A DNA stretch of 64,000 bases from NCBI GenBank assembly GCA_947306175.1, contig CAMZFV010000009.1:16001-80000 (forward strand), in the 5' to 3' direction. The stretch is from an uncultured Prevotellaceae bacterium. GTDB lineage: Bacteria > Bacteroidota > Bacteroidia > Bacteroidales > Muribaculaceae. Position 1 is the first letter of the stretch. Each line of letters begins with the position of its first letter. The notes beneath the pieces are model-generated. The model saw only the letters and a program-made list of their open reading frames with translations. It made no database searches and was not told the DNA's origin. The translations under genes were made by a program, and so were the position numbers. Below are positions 8,886 through 17,047 of this stretch, in pieces.

Positions 8886-10078
8886 TCAGCACTCCCATCT
8901 TGCCTTCATATCGGCAAAGTGTTCGTGAATTTCGGTGAAATAATGATTGTAATGATCTTTGTAGCGAGGTTTAAGGATTCTTTGTGACACCTCAGCAAAA
9001 TCGCCACAAACACCGAGGTCAACAAACCTGGTGGCAAACATCTCGCGAATTTCTGGCAATAATTCCTTAGCTTGGATGTCAAGTAGGCTATGGAGCATGA
9101 GTCCTTCAAGGTCGCTGTCAAACCCCTGAGTCTTGGGAAACTGTCCTCATTGCCGAACTTACCCAAAAGGATGATGCTGTTAGATAAAGTACCTGCATAA
9201 CCATCGGGGTCGTATTCATCGGTAACACCATCGCAGGTCAAGCCTATGTGATACTTTATAATATGCTCCAAATCGTGGCGAACAGCCTCACGAGGCAAAG
9301 CAAGGATGCGGTCGGTCACTTCATCGGGCAGATAGAGTGAATAGTCTGTGTTTTGCAATACCTGAAAGAGCCAATCGGATTCTTCGAATTGAAGCGTCTT
9401 GGAATATTCAGGATTACAATAGGTGTACTGCGTGCTGGGTCCATTTTTCTTGAAGAGAGGACTCTTGCGGGCATGTTTCAGTCGTTCAATCATCTTTTCA
9501 GAATCAAGATCAAAGTCAACGTTGTCGGTTTTGACGGAGAATGTTTGGTTCCCAACGCCAAGGTTCTTCTCAAGCAATGGCATAGAGCGGCTGGTCTCCA
9601 AATCATCGTTGGCCATCAGGAAATGCATACCATCTTCTCCATATTCAATCAACGGAATATCATCGGTGACCTCTTCAAGCATATACTGTGTGATGGCAAA
9701 CGACTTGTAAGGCTCAATTCCTGCCTCTTCTTCCCAACTGATGGCACCATAAATCCAGTTATGAGCCTCCTCATAGGAACATTCTCTGAGAACCTGACCA
9801 TTGTCAAGGAACTTGTCCATTTCTTCCTCAGCAAGCGTGAGATGATAAAAAGAGTCTTTCGCGCCAAGACAAAGCATGTCCACCAGGTAAAAGGGCGCAT
9901 TGATGCATCCGCCATTATGCTTTCTTGTGACAACAAAGTGGCCTTCACCACACTCCTCTATTACTTCAGTGATATTGCACTTGCCTATCTCGAGCGAGCG
10001 AACGCACTGCTTCATATACTGTTCGGGCGAGGGGAACTGCAACCCTGCCTGTTGTTTCTTCTGTTTTTTCTTTGTCAT
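8886..10078 (-). pseudogene. Frameshifted hypothetical gene upstream of Mrr-STAND gene
   Basis: The frame from ATG 10078 codes a soluble acidic protein (start MTKKKQKKQQAGLQFPSPEQ). Near 9125-9135, after 'LGKFGNEDSFP', it goes out of phase and continues with low-complexity-looking residues to 8906. The adjacent frame continues sensibly (KTQGFDSDLEGLMLHSLLDI, then QAKELLPEIREMFATRFVDL) to a stop at 8886. One base therefore seems missing near a CCC run. Restored, it would be about 397 aa. The family is not named here; the C-terminal part looks like a helical, HEAT-like segment. It precedes the Mrr-STAND gene by 39 bases. A real mutation and a sequencing error cannot be told apart. Confidence 0.65.
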
Positions 10079-10099
10079 AATGATTCAGATTTGATAGCA

Positions 10100-10107
10100 C
10101 AAATATA
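10100..10107 (-). promoter_or_regulatory. -7 box for the frameshifted gene/Mrr-STAND unit
   Basis: The minus strand reads TATATTTG (TAnnTTTG) about 22 bases upstream of the ATG at 10078. It is the only good promoter match for the two-gene unit. Confidence 0.5.
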
Positions 10108-10287
10108 ATACATTTTTCTAAAAACGACCGATCGGCACGTGCTCTTAATGGTAGAATAAATGCTACATTTGTATGTCTTTTCAGAAAAAACGCGATTTGG
10201 GGTTTAGTAAATTGGCCCGAGTGTGTATATAATATTAGAGTATAAAAAACATAGTTTTTACAACATTTAATTAAATAGACTTTGTTT

Positions 10288-10956
10288 ATGAAGAAAACAA
10301 TTATCGCACTTATGTGCTTGATTCTCACAACTGGTGCTGCTATGGCGCAGAAGACTTTCACTTTTGGTCCCAAGATTGGCGTGGATTACACACATTTCTG
10401 GGGAAAAGACTGTTTTCATGGTGGCCAAATCAACTACCAGGCTGGTATGTTTATGGAGTACCGCTTCAGCAACAAATTCTCACTTGCTCCTGAAATCGTA
10501 TTTGCTGCTCAGGGCGGTAAGAATAATGGAGTTGTTATCAATCCTGAGAATATGCCGCCTTATGGCACTGCTCCTTATGGCTCAGAATTTAACTATGCTG
10601 ATTACACCTACAACCAGAACTACATCAATGTTCCTGTAATGTTGAAATACTACGTGACTCCGGCACTGAGTATCGATTTTGGTCCACAGTTGGGTATTAA
10701 TGTTTATCACAAGTGTACTATCAACGGAAAAGAGGGCAACAAAGATTTTAAGGAAACTGTTAGTACCAAGACTAAAAATATGGACTTCGGTCTTGGTCTT
10801 GGCTTGACTTTCAACATTACAGAAAACGTGTTTGTTCAAGGCCGATATACAATGGGCATGACCAATGTGTTTGATTATAAGGAAGGAGATGGCTTTGGCA
10901 CTCCAGCCAAACCCAAAAACGGCAACGCCCAAATCTCTATTGGCTTCCGTTTCTAA
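10288..10956 (+). CDS. Outer-membrane beta-barrel protein (PorT-like)
   Basis: 222 aa. A signal peptide (MKKTIIALMCLILTTGAAMA, then QK) precedes a typical 8-strand porin-like barrel: repeated amphipathic strands with aromatic girdles ('GMFMEYRFSNKFSLAPEIVF', 'YINVPVMLKYYVTPALSIDF', 'GLGLGLTFNITENVFVQGRY') and a terminal F (ISIGFRF). The family sits in the outer membrane, and its specific function is unknown. I chose ATG 10288 rather than the TTG two codons upstream because the signal peptide starts there. A strong terminator follows. The last ~220 bases plus the terminator recur at 13296-13570. Confidence 0.85.
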   Translation: MKKTIIALMCLILTTGAAMAQKTFTFGPKIGVDYTHFWGKDCFHGGQINYQAGMFMEYRFSNKFSLAPEIVFAAQGGKNNGVVINPENMPPYGTAPYGSEFNYADYTYNQNYINVPVMLKYYVTPALSIDFGPQLGINVYHKCTINGKEGNKDFKETVSTKTKNMDFGLGLGLTFNITENVFVQGRYTMGMTNVFDYKEGDGFGTPAKPKNGNAQISIGFRF

Positions 10957-10986
10957 ACCATAATTTTTATTACAAACTTGTTAGCT

Positions 10987-11011
10987 CACCGAGCCCCTCG
11001 GTGGGTTTTTT
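10987..11011 (+). terminator. Rho-independent terminator of the first barrel gene
   Basis: CACCGAG, a CCC loop, CTCGGTG, then GG and six T. A second copy of this terminator is at 13545-13570. Confidence 0.85.
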
Positions 11012-11046
11012 ATCAACCAATAGTTTGTGCTATCAAAAATAGTAAA

Positions 11047-11055
11047 TATCTTTGC
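11047..11055 (+). promoter_or_regulatory. -7 box TATCTTTGC for the second barrel gene
   Basis: An exact TAnnTTTGC located 21 bases before the ATG at 11077. Confidence 0.65.
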
Positions 11056-11076
11056 TCCATTAAATCAAATGATACA

Positions 11077-11757
11077 ATGAAGCATCATTTCAAAATAAGA
11101 TTAACAGCATTGGCGATAGGTATATTATCCCTTGCGGCCAACGCCCAAACAACCGAAGAGCCTATGCGTCATTGGCAAGCCAGCATTGAAGCTTCCACTT
11201 ACAACACGCTTGATTGGGGGTTTGAGCTGGGTATTAATTACCGTCCAATCAAATATGTGGGTGTGAAAGCATCATTAGGCTTCGCCTCAAATTTTAGCAG
11301 CGGAGAACGCTCTTTTACTGTGGGTAATATGCTGGTGAAAACCGATAATGTGGATAATGCCTTATGGCTGAATACAGGCATCCTGCTGCAAAGTCCAGCC
11401 TTGTGGCGTAATCACGACGGCGACCTGCAACTGTCGCTCAAAGTCGAGGCTGGCATATCTCTACCATTCCCGACAAATGGCAAGGTAGGCTATATCACTA
11501 TTCCCAACCAACCGGGTACTTATGTAGAGCAGCCAAAGGAATACGAGAAAAACCATGGTGGAACAGGCTGCTTCTTCCATCTCAAACCAGCCGTGGCGTT
11601 GGACATCGACCGATGTCAAGTGTGGGCAGGCTACACGTGGAGCAACATGGATGTATATAGCAATGTGCGTAACGTAGTCATCATGGGTCATCCGTTGAAT
11701 CTGCCCCACAAACGGACAATGCACGGCCTCACAGTTGGTTTTGGCTACCGTTTCTAA
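11077..11757 (+). CDS. Outer-membrane beta-barrel protein, second type
   Basis: 226 aa. A signal peptide (MKHHFKIRLTALAIGILSL, then AANAQ) precedes a barrel with alternating strands ('WQASIEASTYNTLDWGFELG', 'YVGVKASLGFASNF', 'GLTVGFGYRF' at the end). The terminal F is the usual BAM recognition residue. The start is set by the signal peptide and by the -7 box 21 bases upstream; the frame is open further upstream but runs into the previous gene's terminator. It is a monocistron between two terminators. The function is not determinable beyond an outer-membrane location. Confidence 0.8.
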   Translation: MKHHFKIRLTALAIGILSLAANAQTTEEPMRHWQASIEASTYNTLDWGFELGINYRPIKYVGVKASLGFASNFSSGERSFTVGNMLVKTDNVDNALWLNTGILLQSPALWRNHDGDLQLSLKVEAGISLPFPTNGKVGYITIPNQPGTYVEQPKEYEKNHGGTGCFFHLKPAVALDIDRCQVWAGYTWSNMDVYSNVRNVVIMGHPLNLPHKRTMHGLTVGFGYRF

Positions 11758-11820
11758 AATATAAGAACACTAACCCATTCCGCGACGGAATGAATTTTTA
11801 ATTTTGTCATTCAAATCTGA

Positions 11821-11846
11821 GCCTCGGCGTTGCCGGGGCTTTTTTC
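11821..11846 (+). terminator. Rho-independent terminator of the second barrel gene
   Basis: GCCTCGG, a CGTTG loop, CCGGGGC (one G-T pair), then seven T. Confidence 0.8.
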
Positions 11847-11939
11847 GCATACCAACCGCCGGGAGGTGGTGGTTTGCTTTCAAGGTATAGTGGGCGTGGC
11901 CGTCCACTATTTATGTCTTTATGCACGGCCCTCTGCTTG

Positions 11940-12237
11940 ACGGGAGATCTCCCGCCGCGTGGGTGTCAACAGGAAGGCTGTGACACGCTATATCCGCGAG
12001 TATGAGGCCCAGGCGCAGGCAGACGGGGATGCGCAAGCAGTGCTGGCCGAGGATGCCCTCAGGGAGCGGTGGGGGCACCTCACCTTCCTGCGGCGCCTGT
12101 GGGAGGAGGTTCTTAAAGACAAAGTGCTCTGTTCAGCTCTTGTGGACAGGCTTTGCCACAAGTCGTACCTGGTTAACATGACCGGCACGTCATACCGCAT
12201 TAAGAAAACAAAAAAATTGAACGACAACAAACAATGA
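11940..12237 (+). mobile_element. IS21-family remnant: istA start joined to istB end
   Basis: The first part translates to the helix-turn-helix of an IS21 IstA transposase (REISRRVGVNRKAVTRYIRE), broken by a TGA just upstream. The last part matches the end of an IstB helper ATPase (LVDRLCHKSYLVNMTGTSYR). The catalytic core of IstA and nearly all of IstB are missing. It is an internally deleted, inactive element. It is more G+C-rich than its surroundings and lies directly upstream of the toxin-tail-like ORF. Confidence 0.7.
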
Positions 12238-12252
12238 ACAACAAACTTTTCG

Positions 12253-12261
12253 TATCTTTGC
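12253..12261 (+). promoter_or_regulatory. -7 box TATCTTTGC after the IS21 remnant
   Basis: An exact TAnnTTTGC 16 bases after the end of the IS remnant frame. It could drive the toxin-tail ORF and the lipoprotein at 12508. Confidence 0.5.
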
Positions 12262-12285
12262 AGCGTATACTCAAGTGGTATACTT

Positions 12286-12504
12286 TTGAATTATTTTTTG
12301 GTGTATTTTAACATTATTATTTACATACATCATACTGCAAATGGTCATATTGATAATGGAATTCCAAATCATTATATTCAAATAACGAATATGGATATCA
12401 ATAATAATATTCATTATTGGACATGGGGAGAGAATAAAGATCGACAGAGCCATATATCAGGCAATATACATGGAGTTTATGGAATATTTTTAATTAATAA
12501 ATGA
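12286..12504 (+). pseudogene. Orphan C-terminal tail, possibly of a papain-like toxin
   Basis: The frame opens at a TTG and codes 72 residues without any start-like N-terminus. From 'HHTANGHIDNGIPNHYIQIT' through 'HYWTWG' to the end it looks like the last strands of a larger enzyme. An H-Y-x-Q-I-T strand followed by W-T-W-G resembles the His part of papain-like folds. It ends three bases before the start of a lipoprotein gene, the classical toxin-tail/immunity arrangement. I infer a displaced or truncated polymorphic toxin C-terminus. The upstream toxin body is absent, with an IS21 remnant in its place. Confidence 0.4.
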
Positions 12505-12507
12505 ATT

Positions 12508-13074
12508 ATGAGAACATTCATTGTATATATATTTGTGTTTTTGATGTCACTTCTTCTTTTTTCTTGTGGAGAGTACTATTCAAAATATAAAATCACTGGC
12601 GTAGAATTAAAGCATATAAATATGATAGATTCAACAAGCCATAATAAAGAGTATTATTTATTAAGTTTTAATGTCGAGTGGTGTGAGCCAGAAATCAGGT
12701 TTTTTACTGGCCCTGGAGTTGAACCTGGACTTAATGGTATAAAATATGAGATTCATAATATAGAGATTCTCAATGAACAAAACGATATTATCACAAAAGA
12801 GTTTAAGGGTTGGAATTTACAGCAAATGTGTACTTTGATAAAAGGTGATAATTGTTATGATTTTTATTCTTTGCAAACTATTTCAGAATTAATAGATTCA
12901 ATCAATTCAAACAGTAATCTAGTTAGAGGCAAAAATATAGAAATTCCCATTCTTTTCTATCTGCAATCTTCAAGTATTCCAAGAGCGATTGTTGTTAATG
13001 CCGAAAATGCTGAGATACGCTCTACAGTAATTGAAGATATGGAATTGTCATATGCGAAAAAGGATTGCTTATAG
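12508..13074 (+). CDS. Lipoprotein, candidate immunity protein for the toxin tail
   Basis: 188 aa. A signal peptide with a lipobox (MRTFIVYIFVFLMSLLLFSC) puts it on the periplasmic membrane face. The rest is a mixed alpha/beta domain containing 'KITGVELKHIN' and 'GIKYEIHNIEI', similar in style to DUF5034-type Bacteroidales lipoproteins (low certainty). It follows the toxin-like tail by three bases and shares its -7 box at 12253. Lipoprotein immunity partners are usual for toxins acting in the periplasm or membrane. The pairing is inferred from position only. Confidence 0.65.
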   Translation: MRTFIVYIFVFLMSLLLFSCGEYYSKYKITGVELKHINMIDSTSHNKEYYLLSFNVEWCEPEIRFFTGPGVEPGLNGIKYEIHNIEILNEQNDIITKEFKGWNLQQMCTLIKGDNCYDFYSLQTISELIDSINSNSNLVRGKNIEIPILFYLQSSSIPRAIVVNAENAEIRSTVIEDMELSYAKKDCL

Positions 13075-13295
13075 TCTAGTTATTGATATGTAATTCACCT
13101 TCGTTAAAATAAAACGACTTAAGTTTCTAAAGTAAAAAAGGTATTATTTCAATAAATCATTTTCTCACGGATAACCTTGACTTATGACCAAGTACTGGTC
13201 GAACGAAAGAGTACAATTATGCATGCATTTTTTGGTACCCTTTTTCATGATTTTATGGGAGGGAATGATAAAATAAAAGTAAAAGGAAAAGGAGA

Positions 13296-13570
13296 CAACA
13301 AAGATTTTAAGGAAACAGTTAGTACCAAGACTAAAAATATGGACTTCGGTCTTGGTCTTGGCTTGACTTACAACATTACAGAAAACGTGTTTGTTCAAGG
13401 ACGTTATACAATGGGTATGACCAATATATCTAATGCTAAGGAAGGTGATGGCTTTGGCACTCCAGCCAAACCAAAAACGGCAACGCCCAAATCTCTATTG
13501 GCTTCCGTTTCTAAACCATAATTTTTATTACAAACTTGTTAGCTCACCGAGCCCCTCGGTGGGTTTTTTT
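13296..13570 (+). pseudogene. Partial copy of the barrel gene end with its terminator
   Basis: This segment repeats 10737-11011 almost base for base: the last ~73 codons of the outer-membrane barrel gene, the untranslated tail and the terminator. It has no start or signal peptide. A one-base deletion near 13470 puts the end out of frame (the copy reads TATPKSLLASVSKP where the parent reads GNAQISIGFRF). The 2.3 kb between the two copies holds the second barrel gene, the IS remnant and the toxin/lipoprotein pair. Confidence 0.85.
13545..13570 (+). terminator. Second copy of the barrel-gene terminator
   Basis: CACCGAG, CCC, CTCGGTG, GG and a T run, identical to 10987-11011. Confidence 0.8.
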
Positions 13571-13652
13571 GCCCCATATAACATTTGAATTACTGTCCTA
13601 TCTGTGGGAAAGTTACAAGAAAGTCGCCTGTTTTGTTGAAAACAGATAAGCA

Positions 13653-14000
13653 CTAAAAAGTGATGTGGAGGATCATGTAGATGCTTAATGCGTTTAGGAG
13701 TAAAAGAATGAAAAGAAGAAGATTACTAATCTGGAATCCAAAAAATATCACTAATAAGATGTTAGCGGCCAATAATGCTATCGAAGCAACTGTATACACT
13801 ACAATACCGATAATGCGCATCATTCTATTGTGCTTTAGAAGAAGGCATAATAGTGATGTTACAATAACAACACCAGAGAGGAGTCCAGACAATATACCAA
13901 AGCCTGTTACAGATAAATAAGAAATCCCCTGTATCAACCAATAAAGAAATACGGTTGGCAACAAATATTCAGAGTTCCAGAAATCGTTTTTAGTACACAT
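13653..14000 (-). CDS. Small multi-TM protein downstream of NTF2-like lipoprotein
   Basis: 115 aa with about four hydrophobic segments (for example 'TVFLYWLIQGISYLSVTGFG', 'GLLSGVVIVTSLLCLLL', 'IIGIVVYTVASIALLAANIL', 'LLLFILLLLNALSIYMIL') and no domain I can name. It lies 22 bases downstream of the NTF2-type immunity lipoprotein, on the same strand, so the two are likely co-transcribed. Small TM proteins of this kind recur throughout the array. Confidence 0.65.
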   Translation of the reverse strand: MCTKNDFWNSEYLLPTVFLYWLIQGISYLSVTGFGILSGLLSGVVIVTSLLCLLLKHNRMMRIIGIVVYTVASIALLAANILLVIFFGFQISNLLLFILLLLNALSIYMILHITF

Positions 14001-14022
14001 GGCGAGTGAAGTGCTTTAGACC

Positions 14023-14430
14023 TTATCTTTGATGACCGACGTAGAGAACTGCAGCATCGCTTTTGCGAAGCCTTATTTCGGCGCAGCCTCCAGTCATGCC
14101 TTTGGGTAATGAGCCTTGCACAAACCATACTGTGTCGCCCTCAAGTTCAGCGGTGAAAGGCAGCTCAGTATATATCTCCGACCCATAGATAGGATACCAG
14201 ACACTTTCGGCTATCTTAATGGCCGTTTCCTTGTCTGGCACCATGCCGCATCTCTGAGCCTCTGCTTCTCCACAACCCTCAATGTTGGGCTGGATGCGTG
14301 GCTCAAGGCGAATGAATGAATCTTCCTCCACAAGGATAAATAATCCTGATTCGTCATACTTTATATTGCTAGATTGCTGGCAACCCAGCAGCAACAATGT
14401 CAGGGGCAATAAAAGCAGTATCTGTTTCAT
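14023..14430 (-). CDS. NTF2-fold immunity lipoprotein
   Basis: 135 aa. The lipoprotein signal ends LLLLGC. The second half matches the NTF2-fold immunity pattern: 'PDKETAIKIAESVWYPIYG' followed by 'PFTAELEGDTVWFVQGSLPK' and 'GGCAEIRLRKSDAAVLYVGH'. Members protect against polymorphic toxins. The lipobox places this one in the periplasm. It is followed by the four-TM gene and preceded by the 182-aa gene on the same strand. Confidence 0.75.
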   Translation of the reverse strand: MKQILLLLPLTLLLLGCQQSSNIKYDESGLFILVEEDSFIRLEPRIQPNIEGCGEAEAQRCGMVPDKETAIKIAESVWYPIYGSEIYTELPFTAELEGDTVWFVQGSLPKGMTGGCAEIRLRKSDAAVLYVGHQR

Positions 14431-14477
14431 CTTATAAGGTTTTGTAAACCCCTTGATCTCATAAATATCGAGTCCTG

Positions 14478-15026
14478 TTATTTATTGTATTCCTCAATTA
14501 AGCCATTGATACAAAATGGCAGAAGTATTTCAATATAATAGTCTCTGGATGATTCCTCGGTGAATTGCGCATACCATCCGTCTTTATCCCGAAAGATTTT
14601 TGCAAACCTCTTGTATTCATTCAAATCTTTTCCGAAAGGCCGTTGTTTCCCTAAATAACATCGACAGTCTTTCCTCATCGGGTATAAGGTCATCAAATAA
14701 ACTCCACTTCCTGTGATGCACTCTACCCAACAATCTTTGCGAGGAACATGTTTTCTTAACCAAACATGTGTGATAAAATCCACGTCTTCAGGAGTGTATT
14801 TGCTCAAAGCGTCCTTTATATCATCCACACTAATAGGAAAGAAATAGTTTCGTGAAGTATTGTCATGCATATAAATGGGCGTTTCCTCCCACTCGCTTGG
14901 TGCCGTGAAAGAGTGTTCACGGGCAAAGATGTTGTCGTGCATCTTTAGCTTTCGACGACCACCCATTCTGTCACCGAACTCTCGATTCTTCTTCCACGCA
15001 GTCTGTTTATGATTTCTTTTACCCAT
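14478..15026 (-). CDS. Unknown soluble 182-aa protein
   Basis: Not recognised. The N-terminus is very basic (MGKRNHKQTAWKKNREFGDR), and there is no signal peptide. Five cysteines cluster in the middle ('KDCWVEC', 'KDCRCYL', and a later C). It is the first minus-strand gene beyond promoter unit 1 (15174-15320), with a leader of about 140 bases. It heads the group that includes the NTF2-type immunity lipoprotein. Confidence 0.6.
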   Translation of the reverse strand: MGKRNHKQTAWKKNREFGDRMGGRRKLKMHDNIFAREHSFTAPSEWEETPIYMHDNTSRNYFFPISVDDIKDALSKYTPEDVDFITHVWLRKHVPRKDCWVECITGSGVYLMTLYPMRKDCRCYLGKQRPFGKDLNEYKRFAKIFRDKDGWYAQFTEESSRDYYIEILLPFCINGLIEEYNK

Positions 15027-15173
15027 ATTCCGTTTTATTGTTTATGTCACGCGCATATAGATTGTCTGAACAATACCCAAAAGGGTATAATTTGATAGTG
15101 CAATCAAAAGTGTATGTTGAGTATCGCTCATTCTCTGTTCATAATAATTGAGTCTTACACTGATTGTAACACC

Positions 15174-15320
15174 GCAAAAATACTTGTTTTTGGCAGCAAA
15201 AACAAGGAGAATAAAGCATAATGAACTTTTTGTTTTTCAAATAGTTGAAATTCAGTGGTTTACGAAAAGAGAAATGAACTGCGATTATTCGCTAATTTAT
15301 GTAATTGTTTGTAACTTTGC
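15174..15320. promoter_or_regulatory. Divergent promoter unit, copy 1 (147 bp)
   Basis: The left edge reads TATTTTTGC on the minus strand (15174-15182) and the right edge TAACTTTGC on the plus strand (15312-15320). Next to the left box is a perfect inverted repeat, CTTGTTTTTG-GCAG-CAAAAACAAG (15183-15206). It supplies a TTG 20 bases from the minus -7 box. Copies 2 and 3 have the same length and layout. Confidence 0.8.
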
Positions 15321-15376
15321 AAACCAGAAAAGAAATTGCTTTTCTGGTTTGTCATCATTTCAAAATATACAGTCTT

Positions 15377-15535
15377 ATGGTAACACTTATTGTTGGCATT
15401 TTAGCTCTATTGTTCGGATTATTTACCTTGTATTTAAGACTTTTCAAGAACTCCAAAGGGCTGGGGAAGTTGGAGAAAATGAAGGAGTTTTATGGTGAAA
15501 AAAATGGGACAATAGTTCATGTGGAAGTGTTTTAG
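15377..15535 (+). pseudogene. 5' half of a split two-TM immunity-type gene
   Basis: The frame starts at ATG 15377 downstream of promoter unit 1 and codes one TM segment plus 'LGKLEKMKEFYGEKNGTIVH', then ends at an early TAG (15533-15535). The coding match stops at the TTCATGTGG repeat (15516-15524). Joined to the 3' half at 26907-26983, it gives an uninterrupted 74-aa protein with two TM helices. The pattern resembles small Imm17-like membrane immunity proteins (low certainty). The break is the insertion site of the mobile element. Confidence 0.85.
15516..15524 (+). repeat. Left attachment-site repeat TTCATGTGG
   Basis: Identical to 26898-26906. It lies inside the split 74-aa gene at the exact point where the coding match ends. 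Confidence 0.8.
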
Positions 15536-16062
15536 ACTTTTGTAAGTATTTGTAACACAGAAAGAAATGTGTATAGCCCGAATTTGAAAGGTACAAAAAA
15601 GTGCAATTTGCGATTTGCCGTTTCTTGCATCAGATTGAGTAGTTTTTATATCATAAAAAACCTCATAAGATTTAACAATTCGTTAAGATTATTTAACTTT
15701 CAATTTTGGGGCATTTTGAGCTTTTGGCAACTTTAGTGAGCAAAGACAAGACTTTTTGCCAGTAAAAAAAGAGGAGATAAAGCATCAAAATGGGGGCATT
15801 TGTACCGACATTGTACCTCGGTTGCGTTAAGTGGCTGTGTTACAAGGTCGGTTAATAATTCAAAGTCAACGATGGACGCTGAAAATTGAAGGTCAAACGT
15901 CCCAATGTTTATGTGTCGCTAGACAGGTAATCTTTGGTACAAAATGATTCAAAAAGGCAGGGAAAAGAAAGGTTGAGATGGCACTTTGAGGCAAAATGAC
16001 GATTTCTTCGGCCAAATTTATTCTTTTCTTTGAAAAAGTTTGGCTATTCCAAATAAAAGCTG
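15536..16062. other. Left end of the element, no gene seen
   Basis: About 530 bases without a convincing coding frame, between the left att repeat and the abiF promoter. I see no strong hairpin followed by T, no tandem repeat and no RNA-gene pattern. Confidence 0.5.
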
Positions 16063-16071
16063 TACCTTTGC
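16063..16071 (+). promoter_or_regulatory. -7 box TACCTTTGC of the abiF transcript
   Basis: An exact TAnnTTTGC. The transcript would start near 16077 and carry a ~60-base structured leader before the ATG at 16138. Confidence 0.7.
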
Positions 16072-16077
16072 ACCAAC

Positions 16078-16209
16078 AAATCCCACCACGCTTCTCGTCG
16101 CAAGACCAGCGGACCAGGGTGGGACGTTTCTTTTAATATGGAATATACAAAGCAGCCCATCACCCTCGCTGAACAGATAAACATACTGAAACAGCGAGGG
16201 CTTTTTTTT
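16078..16209 (+). ncRNA. Structured abiF leader RNA with intragenic terminator
   Basis: The leader folds as a nested hairpin: outer stem TCCCACC/GGTGGGA (16081-16087 with 16118-16124), inner stem CGCT/AGCG (16089-16092 with 16108-16111), then GTC-GCAA-GAC with a GNRA loop (16097-16106). A second hairpin inside the coding sequence, CCCTCGCTG / CAGCGAGGG (16163-16171 with 16192-16200), is followed by C and eight T, like a terminator. A short RNA of ~130 bases could therefore end within codons 9-24 of abiF. A conserved RNA motif upstream of abiF genes is known; that this is a member is inferred. Confidence 0.6.
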
Positions 16210-17031
16210 GAAGATGAGGAACAGGCTATAGCCGTCCTCAACCACATCAGCTATTTCCGTCTTGCCAGTTATTGGCGAGTGATGGAGGAGAACAGCCGCA
16301 TACACCGTTTTCGAAACGGAAGCAGATTCTCATCTGTTCTGACACTTTACAACTTTGACAGCGAACTGCGCTCTTTGGTGTTCAATGCTCTCCAACATAT
16401 TGAGATTGCATCGAGAACCAAGATTAACCAGCATTTTGCCATGACCTACGGCTCATTCTGGTTTATGGACTCCTCACTTGCAGCCAATGAATACCGCTAC
16501 AATAAGAATCTGGAATCTCTGCGTACAGAGCTAAGCCGCTGCCGTGACGAGTTCATTCTGGAACACTTCAGGAAATACGACTTACCCGAATTCCCTCCAT
16601 CATGGAAGACGCTTGAAGTTGCCTCATTCGGCACCCTCTCCAAGCTCTACAACAATATGAACGACTTCAATCTCATGAAGCGTGTGGCTCGCGATTTTGA
16701 CATGCCCCAGCATGAATATCTTCGCAGTTGGTTGGAAAGTCTCACCATCGTCCGTAACTATTGTGCCCACCATGCCCGACTTTGGAATGCACACTTTGCC
16801 GTGCGTCCAAAGATAACTTCACGGATGCGCCAACGATGGATAAGAAATCTCAATTTCCCCATCGACCGTCTCTATCCGCAACTTTGCTGCATTGCCTATT
16901 GGCTTAACAGCATCAATCCCCAGAACACCTTCGTTCAGGACTTCAGATCGCTCTTGAGCAGATACCCAATGGTGCAGCCCTCCATGATGGGTTTTCCCCG
17001 TGGGTGGGAGAATGAACCGTTGTGGCAATAG
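16138..17031 (+). CDS. abiF: AbiF/AbiD-family abortive infection protein (Abi_2)
   Basis: 297 aa and full length for the Abi_2 family. It opens with 'YTKQPITLAEQINILKQRGL' and 'AIAVLNHISYFRLASYW', then 'FDSELRSLVFNALQHIEI'. The HEPN-type R-x4-H motif is in 'RNYCAHHARLWN' (R206, H211). The family gives phage-induced growth arrest, probably by RNA cleavage; some members are held in check by an RNA. The structured leader and the terminator-like hairpin inside its first codons suggest such control here. A 12-bp-stem terminator follows at 17048-17085. It is the first cargo gene of the mobile element. Confidence 0.9.
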   Translation: MEYTKQPITLAEQINILKQRGLFFEDEEQAIAVLNHISYFRLASYWRVMEENSRIHRFRNGSRFSSVLTLYNFDSELRSLVFNALQHIEIASRTKINQHFAMTYGSFWFMDSSLAANEYRYNKNLESLRTELSRCRDEFILEHFRKYDLPEFPPSWKTLEVASFGTLSKLYNNMNDFNLMKRVARDFDMPQHEYLRSWLESLTIVRNYCAHHARLWNAHFAVRPKITSRMRQRWIRNLNFPIDRLYPQLCCIAYWLNSINPQNTFVQDFRSLLSRYPMVQPSMMGFPRGWENEPLWQ

Positions 17032-17047
17032 ATAGAATACCACGAGG

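Noticed and set aside
9353..10108. A 251-codon plus-strand frame
   Set aside because: It is fully antisense to the better-supported frameshifted gene and contains its promoter region. Residue pattern is shadow-like.
13177..13295. Start region of the 114-codon frame before the barrel-gene copy
   Set aside because: No signal peptide or homology before 13296. The frame is a chance extension of the duplicated gene end.
15148..15498. A 116-codon plus-strand frame across promoter unit 1
   Set aside because: It covers the divergent promoter and conflicts with the frame of the split two-TM gene, which is confirmed by its 3' half.
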